From the NCBI RefSeq assembly GCF_011440395.1, contig NZ_JAAOIX010000015.1:1-55518 (forward strand): DNA of 55,518 nt. The letters are read 5' to 3'. The DNA is from Pseudomaricurvus alcaniphilus. Lineage in GTDB: Bacteria > Pseudomonadota > Gammaproteobacteria > Pseudomonadales > Cellvibrionaceae. The notes below the pieces were generated by a model, which ran no database searches, was not told the DNA's origin, and was given only the letters and a program-made list of their open reading frames with translations. Below are positions 15,228-24,227 of this stretch, piece after piece. Made by a program: the position numbers and the translations under genes. Each line of letters begins with the position of its first letter. Position 1 is the first letter of the stretch.

Positions 15228-17162
15228 ATGACCAGTGACTCTATGACCGACACGTCCATAACCGAACAATTTATTGCCAGCGCCACCAAGGCCAGCGAAA
15301 GCTCCAGGACCGACGCTAGCAGCAACGACGCCAAGCCCAGCGACAACAACAAGGAAGCCGCCCCCGGTGTGCGCTTTGCCGACCTCGGCCTGGCCGACGC
15401 AGTCCTGCAAGCCGTGCACGCGGTAGGCTACGAAACCCCCTCCCCCATCCAGGCGCAGAGTATTCCGCACCTGCTGGCGGGCAAGGACATTCTCGGCATG
15501 GCCCAGACCGGTACCGGTAAAACCGCGGCCTTCGCCCTGCCCCTGCTGACCAACATCGACCCGCGCCTGAACAAGACCCAGGTGCTGGTGCTGGCGCCGA
15601 CCCGCGAGCTGGCCATCCAGGTGGCCGAGGCCTTTCAATCCTACGCCTCGAAGATTCCCGGCTTTCACGTCCTGCCCATCTACGGCGGCTCCGACTACCG
15701 CGGCCAGATCCGCGGCCTGCAGCGCGGCGCCCAGGTGGTGGTCGGCACCCCCGGCCGGGTTATGGATCACCTGCGCCGCGGCACCCTCAAGCTCGACCAC
15801 CTGCAGAGTGTAGTGCTGGACGAAGCCGACGAAATGCTGCGCATGGGCTTTATCGACGACGTCACCTGGATTCTCGACCAGACCCCGAGCGAGCGCCAGG
15901 TGGCCCTGTTCTCCGCCACCATGCCGCGCGAGATTCGCAAGATTGCCGACACCTACCTCAGCAACCCGGAAATCATCAAAATCGAGTCGCAGACCAAAAC
16001 TGTTGAGAAGATCGAACAGTTCTACTGGCTGGTGCGCGGCGTCAACAAACTGGACGCCCTGACCCGCATCCTCGAAGTGGAAGACTTCGACGCGATCATC
16101 ATGTTTGTGCGCACCAAGAATGCCACCGCCGAACTGGCGGAAAAACTGGAAGCCCGCGGCTACTCCGCGGCGGCCCTGAACGGCGACATGAGCCAGCAAC
16201 TGCGCGAGCGCGCCATCGAGCGCCTGAAGAGCGGCGCCCTCGATATCATTATCGCCACCGACGTCGCCGCCCGCGGCATCGACGTATCCCGGGTCAGCCA
16301 CGTCATCAACTACGACATTCCCTACGACAGCGAAGCCTACATTCACCGCATCGGTCGCACCGCCCGCGCCGGTCGCAGCGGCAAGGCCATCCTGTTCGTC
16401 GCACCCCGCGAGCGCAACATGCTGCGCACCATCGAGCGCACCACCCAGTCACCGATCACCGAGCTGGCACTGCCCACCAAGGCCCAGGTGGCGGACAAGC
16501 GCATCAATGAATTCAAGCAGCAGATCAACGCCGCCCTCGAAGAACAGGACCTGGGCTTCTTCCGCGACGTACTGCTCAGCTACAGTGAAGAGAGCCAGGC
16601 CGAGCCGCTGGACATCGCCGCCGCCCTGGCCTACCTGGCCCAGCTGGACAAACCACTGCTGCAACCGAAAGACATCGTCGAAGACAAGCCGGTACGCAAG
16701 GAGCGCGACTTTGACCGCGATCGCGGCGAGCGCAACAGTCGCCGCGGCGAACGCGGCGAGAGAAGCGAACGCAAACCCCGCGAGCGCGCCAGCGATGCCG
16801 AACTGGAAACCTTCCGCCTGGAAGTGGGCCACGAGCACCAGGTGCGCCCCGGTGACATCGTCGGTGCCATCGCCAACGAGGCGGACATTGCCAGCTCCCA
16901 CATCGGCCACATTCGCATTCACGACAACTTCACCACCGTCGACCTGCCCAAGGGCATGCCCAACGACCTGATGCAGCACCTGAAAAAAGTGCGCATCCGC
17001 GGCCAGCAGATCAACCTGTCCCGCTTTACCGGCAGCGTCCCGGCGGATGATTACAAGAGTGAGAAGAAGCGCAGCTTTAAAAGCCCGCGCTCACACGACC
17101 CACGCCACCCGGCCGAAGCCCGCAAAACACGGGTGAAGAAGCCACATCGCGGCCAGGGCTAA
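15228..17162 (+). CDS. deaD: ATP-dependent RNA helicase CsdA/DeaD
   Basis: 644 aa from ATG 15228, with AGGTGA eight bases upstream. It unwinds RNA in ribosome assembly and cold-shock mRNA decay. Motifs in order: Q motif (GYETPSPIQ, 68-76), Walker A AQTGTGKT (92-99), PTRELA (124-129), DEAD (198-201), SAT, then the second RecA domain with HRIGRTARAGR. A charged RG/RE-rich linker follows and a DbpA-type RNA-binding domain (VGAIANEADIASSHIGHI, then VRIRGQQINLSRF) ends the protein with a basic tail. The N-terminus is a low-complexity S/T/D/A tail of about 45 residues. No operon partner is evident. Confidence 0.95.
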   Translation: MTSDSMTDTSITEQFIASATKASESSRTDASSNDAKPSDNNKEAAPGVRFADLGLADAVLQAVHAVGYETPSPIQAQSIPHLLAGKDILGMAQTGTGKTAAFALPLLTNIDPRLNKTQVLVLAPTRELAIQVAEAFQSYASKIPGFHVLPIYGGSDYRGQIRGLQRGAQVVVGTPGRVMDHLRRGTLKLDHLQSVVLDEADEMLRMGFIDDVTWILDQTPSERQVALFSATMPREIRKIADTYLSNPEIIKIESQTKTVEKIEQFYWLVRGVNKLDALTRILEVEDFDAIIMFVRTKNATAELAEKLEARGYSAAALNGDMSQQLRERAIERLKSGALDIIIATDVAARGIDVSRVSHVINYDIPYDSEAYIHRIGRTARAGRSGKAILFVAPRERNMLRTIERTTQSPITELALPTKAQVADKRINEFKQQINAALEEQDLGFFRDVLLSYSEESQAEPLDIAAALAYLAQLDKPLLQPKDIVEDKPVRKERDFDRDRGERNSRRGERGERSERKPRERASDAELETFRLEVGHEHQVRPGDIVGAIANEADIASSHIGHIRIHDNFTTVDLPKGMPNDLMQHLKKVRIRGQQINLSRFTGSVPADDYKSEKKRSFKSPRSHDPRHPAEARKTRVKKPHRGQG

Positions 17163-17190
17163 CAGGCCCGCCGCACCTCGGTTAAAAACA

Positions 17191-17223
17191 CGGTCAGCAG
17201 CCCTCCCCAGCGGCGGCTGACCG
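17191..17223 (+). terminator. Probable terminator after deaD
   Basis: CGGTCAGC (17191-17198) pairs with GCTGACCG (17216-17223), followed by CTGTTCCTGTTTCTCC. The rest of the gap to 17510 holds no gene or other structure that I can support. Confidence 0.55.
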
Positions 17224-17510
17224 CTGTTCCTGTTTCTCCCCAGGAACCTGCTCCCCATTTTTATACTCGTGCACAACCCGGATAAATCCGCGCTAAACGC
17301 GCAGCAGCCATAATTTATCCAATCCCCAAAGCCCACCGGCACCTGGCCCTGCGCCCCCGCGCGTGTTTTTCTGTTGCCCCCCAATCGACGGTGGTTCACG
17401 CGGCGCCAAATCCGTGTAAAACTGCAATCGTTGCCTGGAGAATCACACCGTGAAGCGGATTACAGCGGCGTGCACCAGGCGTGCTGCAGCAGACTCTGGA
17501 GTGTTAGCCA

Positions 17511-18425
17511 ATGACTGAATTCACCTTCCAGAACCGCCAGCGGGGCGGCGGCACCACACCATTGCAGGACTGGGGTATCGACTCCGAAACCGGCGTCCTG
17601 CGCGACGTCCTACTGGGCCCGCCGGACAACTTCCAGTGGCTGGCCAGCAACGCCACCTCCCGCCGCTCACTGCGCAAAGGCTTTAAATTTGACCAGCAGG
17701 CGGTATACCGGCAACACGCCGCAATGCGCGCCTGCTACGAAGCCGCCGGCGTCAAGGTGCACATGCTCGAGCCCGACCCGGCTCTGCCCTACCAGATTTT
17801 TACCCGCGACTCCTCGGTCATGACCCCCTGGGGTGCCATCGTCAGCCAGATGTCCAACCACTGGCGCCGCGGCGAATACGCGGAGATCGTGCGCTTCTAC
17901 CAGCGCCAGCAGATTCCGGTCTACGACATGATCACCAGCGGCACCTTCGAGGGTGGCGACTTCCAGGTGATCAAGCCCGGCGTGGTGTTGTGCGGCTATT
18001 CCGGCGACCGCACCTCAAAGGCCGCCATCGACCAGGTATCCGCCTGGTTCGAAGCCGAGGGCTGGGAGTTCTTCAGCTACGAATTCGATCCCTTCTACCT
18101 GCATATCGACGTCGTCTGCTCCATGCTGACCGACGGCCTGGCCGCGGTATGTGTGGATGCGGTCGAACCGGAGCTGATCCAGTGGCTGTCCGGCCACGGC
18201 ATCGAAGTGGTGGATATTTCTTTCCGCGATGCCATCCGGCACATGGGCTGCAATGTGGTGTCACTGGGGGGCGACCGGGTGTTGCTGCCCGAGGAGGCCA
18301 CCCGCTTGCAAGAGATTTGTCGCGCCCACGGGCTCGAGGTATTTTCGGTGGACGTTTCTATGATTTCAGCCGGTGGCGGCAGCCTGCACTGCATGTGCCA
18401 GCCACTGCGCAGAGACAGGGTATAA
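17511..18425 (+). CDS. DDAH/arginine-deiminase-family guanidino hydrolase
   Basis: 304 aa, beta/alpha-propeller amidinotransferase superfamily. The hydrolase catalytic set is visible: D100 (FTRDSS), E147 with GGD (148-150), H198 (YLHID) and nucleophile C294 (GGGSLHC). These enzymes attack a guanidino carbon and release an amine or ammonia, leaving a ureido product. The neighbour 4 bp downstream hydrolyses N-carbamoyl groups, so the pair could convert a guanidino compound to a ureido compound and then to an amine. The specific substrate (methylarginine, guanidinobutyrate or other) cannot be told from sequence alone. Confidence 0.85.
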   Translation: MTEFTFQNRQRGGGTTPLQDWGIDSETGVLRDVLLGPPDNFQWLASNATSRRSLRKGFKFDQQAVYRQHAAMRACYEAAGVKVHMLEPDPALPYQIFTRDSSVMTPWGAIVSQMSNHWRRGEYAEIVRFYQRQQIPVYDMITSGTFEGGDFQVIKPGVVLCGYSGDRTSKAAIDQVSAWFEAEGWEFFSYEFDPFYLHIDVVCSMLTDGLAAVCVDAVEPELIQWLSGHGIEVVDISFRDAIRHMGCNVVSLGGDRVLLPEEATRLQEICRAHGLEVFSVDVSMISAGGGSLHCMCQPLRRDRV

Positions 18426-18429
18426 GGCG

Positions 18430-19659
18430 ATGTCGCCCCGGATAAACGGCGAGCGCCTCTGGCAGACGCTGATGACCATGGCCGAGATCGGTGCCACCCC
18501 CAAGGGTGGTTGCAACCGCCAGGCCCTCACCGACCTCGACCAACAGGGCCGCGACCTGTTTGTGAGCTGGGCCAAAGCCGCCGGCTGCAGCATCCGCATC
18601 GACAAGATGGGCAATATTTTCGCCCGCCGGGCCGGCCGCGACAACAACCTGCCGGCGGTGGTAACCGGCTCACACCTCGACACCCAGCCCACCGGCGGCA
18701 AGTTCGACGGCGTCTACGGGGTACTGGCCGGGCTCGAGGTGATCCGCAGCCTGAATGATCACCAGATCGAAACCGATGCCCCGCTCGAGGTCAGTGTCTG
18801 GACCAACGAGGAAGGGGCGCGCTTCTCCCCGGCCATGGTCGGCTCCGGGGTCTGGTGCGGTGAGTTCAGCCTCGACTACGGCCACAGCCGCAGCGACAAG
18901 GAGGGCTGCCGCCTCGGTGACGAACTGCAGCGCATCGGCTATCTGGGCCCGGCCGACTGCGCCCCCTTTCCGATTAAAGGCTTTATCGAGTTGCACATCG
19001 AGCAGGGTCCGATCCTGGAGCAGGAGGAGTTAACTATCGGGGTGGTACAGGGCGTGCAGGGCATGAACTGGTTTGACCTCACCCTGCACGGCTCACCGGT
19101 TCACGCCGGGCCGACGCCAATGGAGCAGCGCCGCGACCCCTTTATGGCACTGCACCCTATCCTCAGGGATCTCTACGTCCTGGCGGAGGAGTTCAAGCCC
19201 TGGTCCCGGGTCACCTTCGGCGACCTGCAGGTCGCTCCCGGCTCACGCAATACCGTGCCGCAAACCCTGACCCTGGCGGTGGACTTGCGCCACCCTGAAC
19301 AGGTGACTCTGGATACCATGGAGGCTCGCTTGCGCCAATTGGTGGAACGGCATTGCCAGTCCCTCCAGTTAGCGTTCGACATCCGCGAGGAGTGGCGCTC
19401 CCCGGCGGTATCCTTCAACCAGGACTGTATTGATGCGATTGAAACCGCGACGACTGCGCTGGGCTACAAACACAAGGCGATGTTCTCCGGCGCCGGCCAC
19501 GATTCGGTCTACGTCTCGCGTGTCGTGCCGACGGCAATGATATTTATTCCCTGCAAGGACGGCATCTCCCACAACGAAGCCGAATACGCATCGCCCCAAG
19601 ATATCAGCGCCGGTGCCAATGTGCTGCTGCACGCCCTGCTGCAGTTGAGCAAGGCCTGA
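18430..19659 (+). CDS. M20-family N-carbamoyl-amino-acid hydrolase / allantoate amidohydrolase
   Basis: 409 aa from ATG 18430, 4 bp after the preceding stop; an in-frame extension into that gene is rejected. A di-metal M20 hydrolase of the HyuC/AllC type: GSHLDTQPTGGKFDGVYG carries the first metal His and the bridging Asp, TNEEGARFSPAMVGSG the catalytic Glu pair, ELHIEQG the next metal His, HAGPTPM in the lid domain, and ISHNEAEYA the last metal His. It hydrolyses ureido groups to CO2, ammonia and the amine. This fits it as the second step after the DDAH-like enzyme. Confidence 0.88.
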   Translation: MSPRINGERLWQTLMTMAEIGATPKGGCNRQALTDLDQQGRDLFVSWAKAAGCSIRIDKMGNIFARRAGRDNNLPAVVTGSHLDTQPTGGKFDGVYGVLAGLEVIRSLNDHQIETDAPLEVSVWTNEEGARFSPAMVGSGVWCGEFSLDYGHSRSDKEGCRLGDELQRIGYLGPADCAPFPIKGFIELHIEQGPILEQEELTIGVVQGVQGMNWFDLTLHGSPVHAGPTPMEQRRDPFMALHPILRDLYVLAEEFKPWSRVTFGDLQVAPGSRNTVPQTLTLAVDLRHPEQVTLDTMEARLRQLVERHCQSLQLAFDIREEWRSPAVSFNQDCIDAIETATTALGYKHKAMFSGAGHDSVYVSRVVPTAMIFIPCKDGISHNEAEYASPQDISAGANVLLHALLQLSKA

Positions 19660-19834
19660 GCTCGCCGCGCCACAAGGACTGATAGTCGTTCTTTCGTAGC
19701 CGCTACCTGAACCTGGTAGGGGCCACCCCTGCGGGGCGCACCATCATGGCGGCATTTTTCATTCGAGACTGTGGCAGGGCCAGACATGATTGCAATAAGA
19801 GGTCAATGTCCCGGGCGATTATGCTGCCGGACAG

Positions 19835-20239
19835 TCAATCCCGGTTGCGACAGAACTCCGCCGGCACCTCCAACTGCTTGAGCAAGTAATCCTTTAAATC
19901 CTGCGGGTAGTCCTGGTCCTGCAGCGCTCTCTCCATGCACAACAGCCAGGCATCGCGCTCCACAGTACCGATTGGCAGATGTTTATGCGCCGCGGGAATT
20001 CGAATCGGGCCGTACTTCTCCCGGTACAGGGTCGGGCCGCCGGTCCAGCCACAAAGAAAGCGCGCCAGCTTGTCCTCGGAGACGCTCAGGTCAGGCGCGT
20101 GCAGGGCACGAATACCTGCCGCCTCCGGCAAGCTGTCCATATAATAGTAGAAGCGCTGCACCAGCTTGAGAATACCCGGGTACTCGCCCGCGGCTTTGTA
20201 GGTGGCGTCGCCCTTGCCGTAACGCGGCTGTTCACTCAT
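19835..20239 (-). CDS. Group II truncated haemoglobin (TrHbO-like)
   Basis: A 134-aa 2-over-2 globin. Diagnostic residues are visible: proximal His85 in AAHKHLPIG, Trp98 at position G8 (ERDAWLLC), and a Tyr cluster FYYYMD (30-35) at B10 for ligand binding. It is a small haem protein likely to bind O2 or handle NO and peroxide. Single gene; ATG 20239. The 175-bp gap above it contains a GC hairpin (about 19720-19740) between this gene and the convergent carbamoylase. Confidence 0.88.
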   Translation of the reverse strand: MSEQPRYGKGDATYKAAGEYPGILKLVQRFYYYMDSLPEAAGIRALHAPDLSVSEDKLARFLCGWTGGPTLYREKYGPIRIPAAHKHLPIGTVERDAWLLCMERALQDQDYPQDLKDYLLKQLEVPAEFCRNRD

Positions 20240-20343
20240 CTAACACCTGCACCAAATCTTGCCCTGACGGCACCTGAAACCAAAACCCATGAGCCCACAA
20301 GCTCAACCAGCTCTGCCCTGCCTATCGGCCCCAGGCATTATCC

Positions 20344-21090
20344 CTATCCCAACTGCCGCTGCCGCACCGCCTCGAACAGGCACACCCCGGTGGCCACCGA
20401 CACGTTCAGGCTGCTGACCTCGCCGGCCATGGGAATCTGCAGTAATTCGTCGCAGCATTCCCGGGTCAGGCGGCGCATGCCGTCGCCCTCGGCGCCCATC
20501 ACCAGTGCCAGCGGCCCGCGCAGGTCCGCCTGGTAGAGCGACTGCTCCGCCTCGCCGGCGGCACCCTTGATCCACACCCCCAGTTCCTGCAGCTTTTTCA
20601 TTACCCGCGCCAGGTTGGTCACCGGAATATAGGGCAGCACTTCGGCGGCGCCACAGGATACCTTGCGTGCGGTCGGGGTGAGGCTGGCGGAATTGTCTTT
20701 CGGCGCAATCACCGCGTGCACGCCGGCGGCTTCGGCACTGCGCATGCAAGCGCCGAGGTTGTGCGGGTCGGTGACCCCGTCCAGTATCAGTAACAGGGGG
20801 TCAACCGGCAGTGTTTCCAGTAGCTGGTAGAGAAATTTTTCATCGTGCAGCTCACCGGGGAAGCTCATGGCCACCACCCCCTGGTGGTTGCCCTCGGCGG
20901 CCAGTTTGTCCAGCTCTTTGCGGCTCACCTGGCGCACCTTGATATCGGCGCTGGCCGCCGCCTGCAACACTTTCTGCAGGCGTTGGTCCTGGCGCCCCTG
21001 CAGCACCAGCACTTCATTGACGCGCTGCGGCGCACTCTTTAGCAGCGCCTGCACTGAATGCAGGCCATATACGGATTCCAGTTTTGCCAC
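20344..21090 (-). CDS. rlmB: 23S rRNA (guanosine-2251-2'-O)-methyltransferase RlmB
   Basis: A SPOUT/TrmH-family enzyme. GTG 21090 is chosen so the protein begins with AKLESVYGLHSVQALL, as RlmB does, giving 248 aa against about 243 in E. coli; an in-frame TTG at 21156 would add an atypical tail. An N-terminal substrate-binding domain (1-75) precedes motif 1 (LDGVTDPHNLGACMRSA), motif 2 (LVMGAEGDGMRRL) and motif 3 (IPMAGEVSSLNVSVATGV). It methylates the P-loop guanosine of 23S rRNA. Lying downstream of rnr in the same direction is the classical rnr-rlmB order. Confidence 0.93.
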   Translation of the reverse strand: MAKLESVYGLHSVQALLKSAPQRVNEVLVLQGRQDQRLQKVLQAAASADIKVRQVSRKELDKLAAEGNHQGVVAMSFPGELHDEKFLYQLLETLPVDPLLLILDGVTDPHNLGACMRSAEAAGVHAVIAPKDNSASLTPTARKVSCGAAEVLPYIPVTNLARVMKKLQELGVWIKGAAGEAEQSLYQADLRGPLALVMGAEGDGMRRLTRECCDELLQIPMAGEVSSLNVSVATGVCLFEAVRQRQLG

Positions 21091-21253
21091 GCTATCTCTC
21101 GAGTCAGTCTGTTGCCGGGTGGAAACCCCGGGTGGTTTGAGTTTGGGATCGGTCAAAAAGCCAGCTGGTGTCTATCCAGAAACGCCGTTTTTGGTATGCC
21201 CGCGCAGGTGGCGGGCCGGTGTGCCACATTCCAGTAACTGCTTGAACCCTATG

Positions 21254-21273
21254 GATCCCCGCCTGCGCGGGGA
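21254..21273. repeat. GC hairpin repeat, copy 1
   Basis: ATCCCCGCCTGCGCGGGGAT, followed by GAC. A REP-like hairpin common in proteobacterial intergenic DNA, here between rnr and rlmB. Confidence 0.75.
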
Positions 21274-21315
21274 TGACGGCTTGGTTGTTACTTTTGATCG
21301 CTTTACCACTACTGG

Positions 21316-21333
21316 ACCCCGCCTGCGCGGGGA
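21316..21333. repeat. GC hairpin repeat, copy 2
   Basis: ACCCCGCCTGCGCGGGGAT, again followed by GAC, 61 bp after copy 1. Together they occupy most of the 284-bp rnr-rlmB gap and may uncouple the two genes. Confidence 0.75.
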
Positions 21334-21374
21334 TGACAAAACAACAGCCTGGGTAAACGGGGACTAGCTACCCA

Positions 21375-23960
21375 CTAGCTACCCTGCTTGGCCGCCCCGG
21401 AGCCAGACTTGCCGCGCCGGGAGCGCCGGGACTTGCCCGACTTCGGGGTGGCCTCGGCTTGCGCAGCGGATTTCGCCTTGGCTGCAGCTTTTGCCTTGGG
21501 TGCTGCTTTTGCCTTAGGTGCTGCTTTGGTCTTGGGTGCCTGGGCCTTGGAGCCTGATTTTGCCTTGGACGCTGCCTGGCCTTTACCAGCAGCAGCACCT
21601 CGACTCCCGCCTTTGCTGCCGCTTTTACGGCTGTCGCCGCGCTTGCCGGACTTCTTCTCGCCATCGGCGGCGGCCAGGCGGGCGCGATTGCCCCGGGTGT
21701 TGATCTTCTTGCTGTCGGCGGAATCCTTGCGGTTGCGAGTACCGACACTGACCAACTCCAGGTCCACCTTGCGGTCGTCGAGATTGACGCTCGCCACCTG
21801 CACCGTCAGCTCGTCGCCGAGCCGGAATACCTGGCCGCTGCGCTCACCGATCAAGCGGTGGTGGGCCGCCTCGAAGTGGTAGTAATCGTGGGGCAGGTTG
21901 GTGATGTGGACCAGCCCCTCCACGTAGAGATCCTTCAACTCCACAAACAGGCCAAAGCTGGTAACCCCCGCCACCACGCCGCCGTAAGTAGCTCCCACAT
22001 GGTCTTGCAGGTATTCGCACTTGAGCCAGCTGGTGACGTCGCGGGTGGCGTCGTCGGCGCGGCGCTCGGTCAGCGAGGCCTGTTCGCCAATCTGTGCCAT
22101 ATCGGCCACGCCGTAGGGATAGATAGTCTTCTTCGCCAGCACACTGGCGCCGCGCACCCGCTTCACCTGGCGCGAGGATTTGTCCGAGCGCACCACGTGG
22201 CGAATGGCGCGGTGCACCAGCAGATCCGGGTAGCGACGGATGGGCGAGGTGAAGTGAGCGTAAGCGCTGTAGGACAGGCCAAAGTGGCCCTTGTTATCGG
22301 GCTGGTATTTGGCCTGGCTGAGGCTGCGCAACATCACGGTCTGGATCAGGTTGCTGTCCGAGCGCCCCTCCACCATCTGCAGCAGCTTCTGGTAATTTTG
22401 CGGCTTTGGCTCGCCCTTGCCCGGCAAGCTCAAACCCAGTTCACCGAGGTAAGTGCGCAGGTTTTCCAGCTTCTCTTCCCGCGGCCCTTCGTGCACCCGG
22501 TAGAGCGCCGGCAACTCGTGCTTTTCCAGGAAGCGGGCGGCGCAGACATTGGCCGCCAGCATGCACTCCTCGATCAGTTTGTGGGCGTCATTGCGCACCA
22601 CCGGCACGATCTGTGAAATCTTGCGGTTCTCATCGAACTCAATGCGGGTTTCCACGGTTTCAAAGTCGATCGCACCGCGCTTGTTGCGGGCGCCGCGGAA
22701 GGCCCCATAGAGACGGTGCAATTCTTTTAACTGCTTGAGCACCGGCCTGGTTTTTTCCCCGACCTGACCCGCCAGTGCCTCGCCCACCTGGGTATAAGTC
22801 AGGCGCGCGTGGGAGTGGATCACCGCTTCGTAAAACTTAAAGCGGCTGACACTGCCCGACGACGACACAGTCATTTCACAGGCCATGGCCAGGCGGTCTA
22901 CCTGCGGGTTGAGGGAACAGAGACCGTTGGACAGGGCCTCGGGAAACATCGGCACCACGTAGTCGGGAAAATACACCGAGTTGCCGCGCACCTGGGCCTC
23001 GTGATCCAGTGAACTGTTGACCGGCACGTAGTGGGAGACATCGGCGATAGCCACATACAAGCGCCAGCCACCAAAGGTTTTGCTTTCACAGAACACCGCA
23101 TCGTCGAAGTCCCGGGCATCCTCGCCGTCGATGGTGACAAACGGCAACTTGCGCAAATCGACCCGGTGCTGCTTGTCGGCTTCCGCCACTTCCTGGGGCA
23201 GCTGCTTGGCCTCCGCCTGCACCTCGCTGGGCCACAGGTGGGGAATGCCGTGGGAGCGGATGGCCACATCGATCTCCATACCCGGCGCCATATGATCACC
23301 CAGCACTTCCAGCACGCGCCCCACTGGCGGGCCGTTGCGGGTCGGCTGCTGGGTCACTTCGACAGTGACAAACTGGCCGCGCCGGGCGCCTTTGCCGGCC
23401 CCGGATGGAATCATAAAATCCTGTGACAGGCGCGGGTTGTCGGGGCGCACAAAGTCGATACCGCTCTCGCTGAAATAGCGGCCCACCACCTGGTTGGTGT
23501 TGCGCTTCAGCACCTCGACAATGCTGCCTTCACGGCGGCCCTTGAAATCGCTGCCGGTTTCCCGCACCAGCACTTCGTCGCCGTCGAGCACGCCGCGCAT
23601 CTGGCGATAGGAGAGGTGCAGGTCGCTGCTGCCATCGGCAGGAATCACAAAGCCAAAGCCGTCGCGGTGGCCCTGGACGCGGCCGCGCACCAGGCCCATT
23701 TTGTCGATCACGCCGTAACCTTTGCGGCGATTGCTGAGTAACTGCCCGTCCCGGGACATGGCGATCAGGCGGCGACGCAGCGCCTCGATGGAGTCTTCGT
23801 CGGTCAATCCCAGTTCGTCGCAGAGCGCTTCGTGAGTCATGGGGCCGCTTGCCTGTTCCAGTACCTCCTGAATATATTCCCGACTGGGGATGGGGTTCTG
23901 GTATTTTTCGGCTTCACGTTCCTCATAGGGGTCGCGAATGGTTTGCTTGCGTTTGGTCAA
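21375..23960 (-). CDS. rnr: Ribonuclease R
   Basis: A 3'-5' exoribonuclease that degrades structured RNA. TTG 23960 is chosen because the protein then starts as RNase R does (DPYEEREAEKYQNPIPSR) and AGGA lies upstream; the frame to 24089 is longer but atypical. About 861 aa: winged-helix domain (~25-95), cold-shock domains with GFGFVIP (~101-107), RNB domain with the metal motif DGEDARDFDD (278-287), S1 domain (~615-700), then a ~110-residue tail of Lys/Ala/Ser/Gly with AAPKAK repeats. The tail is longer and more repetitive than usual. Confidence 0.93.
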   Translation of the reverse strand: MTKRKQTIRDPYEEREAEKYQNPIPSREYIQEVLEQASGPMTHEALCDELGLTDEDSIEALRRRLIAMSRDGQLLSNRRKGYGVIDKMGLVRGRVQGHRDGFGFVIPADGSSDLHLSYRQMRGVLDGDEVLVRETGSDFKGRREGSIVEVLKRNTNQVVGRYFSESGIDFVRPDNPRLSQDFMIPSGAGKGARRGQFVTVEVTQQPTRNGPPVGRVLEVLGDHMAPGMEIDVAIRSHGIPHLWPSEVQAEAKQLPQEVAEADKQHRVDLRKLPFVTIDGEDARDFDDAVFCESKTFGGWRLYVAIADVSHYVPVNSSLDHEAQVRGNSVYFPDYVVPMFPEALSNGLCSLNPQVDRLAMACEMTVSSSGSVSRFKFYEAVIHSHARLTYTQVGEALAGQVGEKTRPVLKQLKELHRLYGAFRGARNKRGAIDFETVETRIEFDENRKISQIVPVVRNDAHKLIEECMLAANVCAARFLEKHELPALYRVHEGPREEKLENLRTYLGELGLSLPGKGEPKPQNYQKLLQMVEGRSDSNLIQTVMLRSLSQAKYQPDNKGHFGLSYSAYAHFTSPIRRYPDLLVHRAIRHVVRSDKSSRQVKRVRGASVLAKKTIYPYGVADMAQIGEQASLTERRADDATRDVTSWLKCEYLQDHVGATYGGVVAGVTSFGLFVELKDLYVEGLVHITNLPHDYYHFEAAHHRLIGERSGQVFRLGDELTVQVASVNLDDRKVDLELVSVGTRNRKDSADSKKINTRGNRARLAAADGEKKSGKRGDSRKSGSKGGSRGAAAGKGQAASKAKSGSKAQAPKTKAAPKAKAAPKAKAAAKAKSAAQAEATPKSGKSRRSRRGKSGSGAAKQGS

Positions 23961-24227
23961 AATAGGATCCTGTGTGGCTTGGCAGTTAGTTGCCGGTAAC
24001 CCCCAACTATACCGGAAAAGCGTGACCTTATAACCAGTAAACCGGTAAACACGCTGAGTTTTCGCGCTATTTAGCAACAAAAGCGTCAATCCGCCTTGTT
24101 CGCACCGCCAGAGCGCCCCGGCGGCCCATTTTTTACGTTGCGACGCGCCAGTTGTTCGGCATTGGTTTGCGCGAACCTGGCTTATGGCCTCCGGTTAAAG
24201 CTTGCCATTACTACTTGCCAGTACTCA

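Noticed and set aside
15225-16346. 373-aa - strand ORF opposite deaD
   Set aside because: Shadow frame of a GC-rich gene; no domain or start signal. The same applies to 24096-25652, 47831-48997 and 13277-14284.
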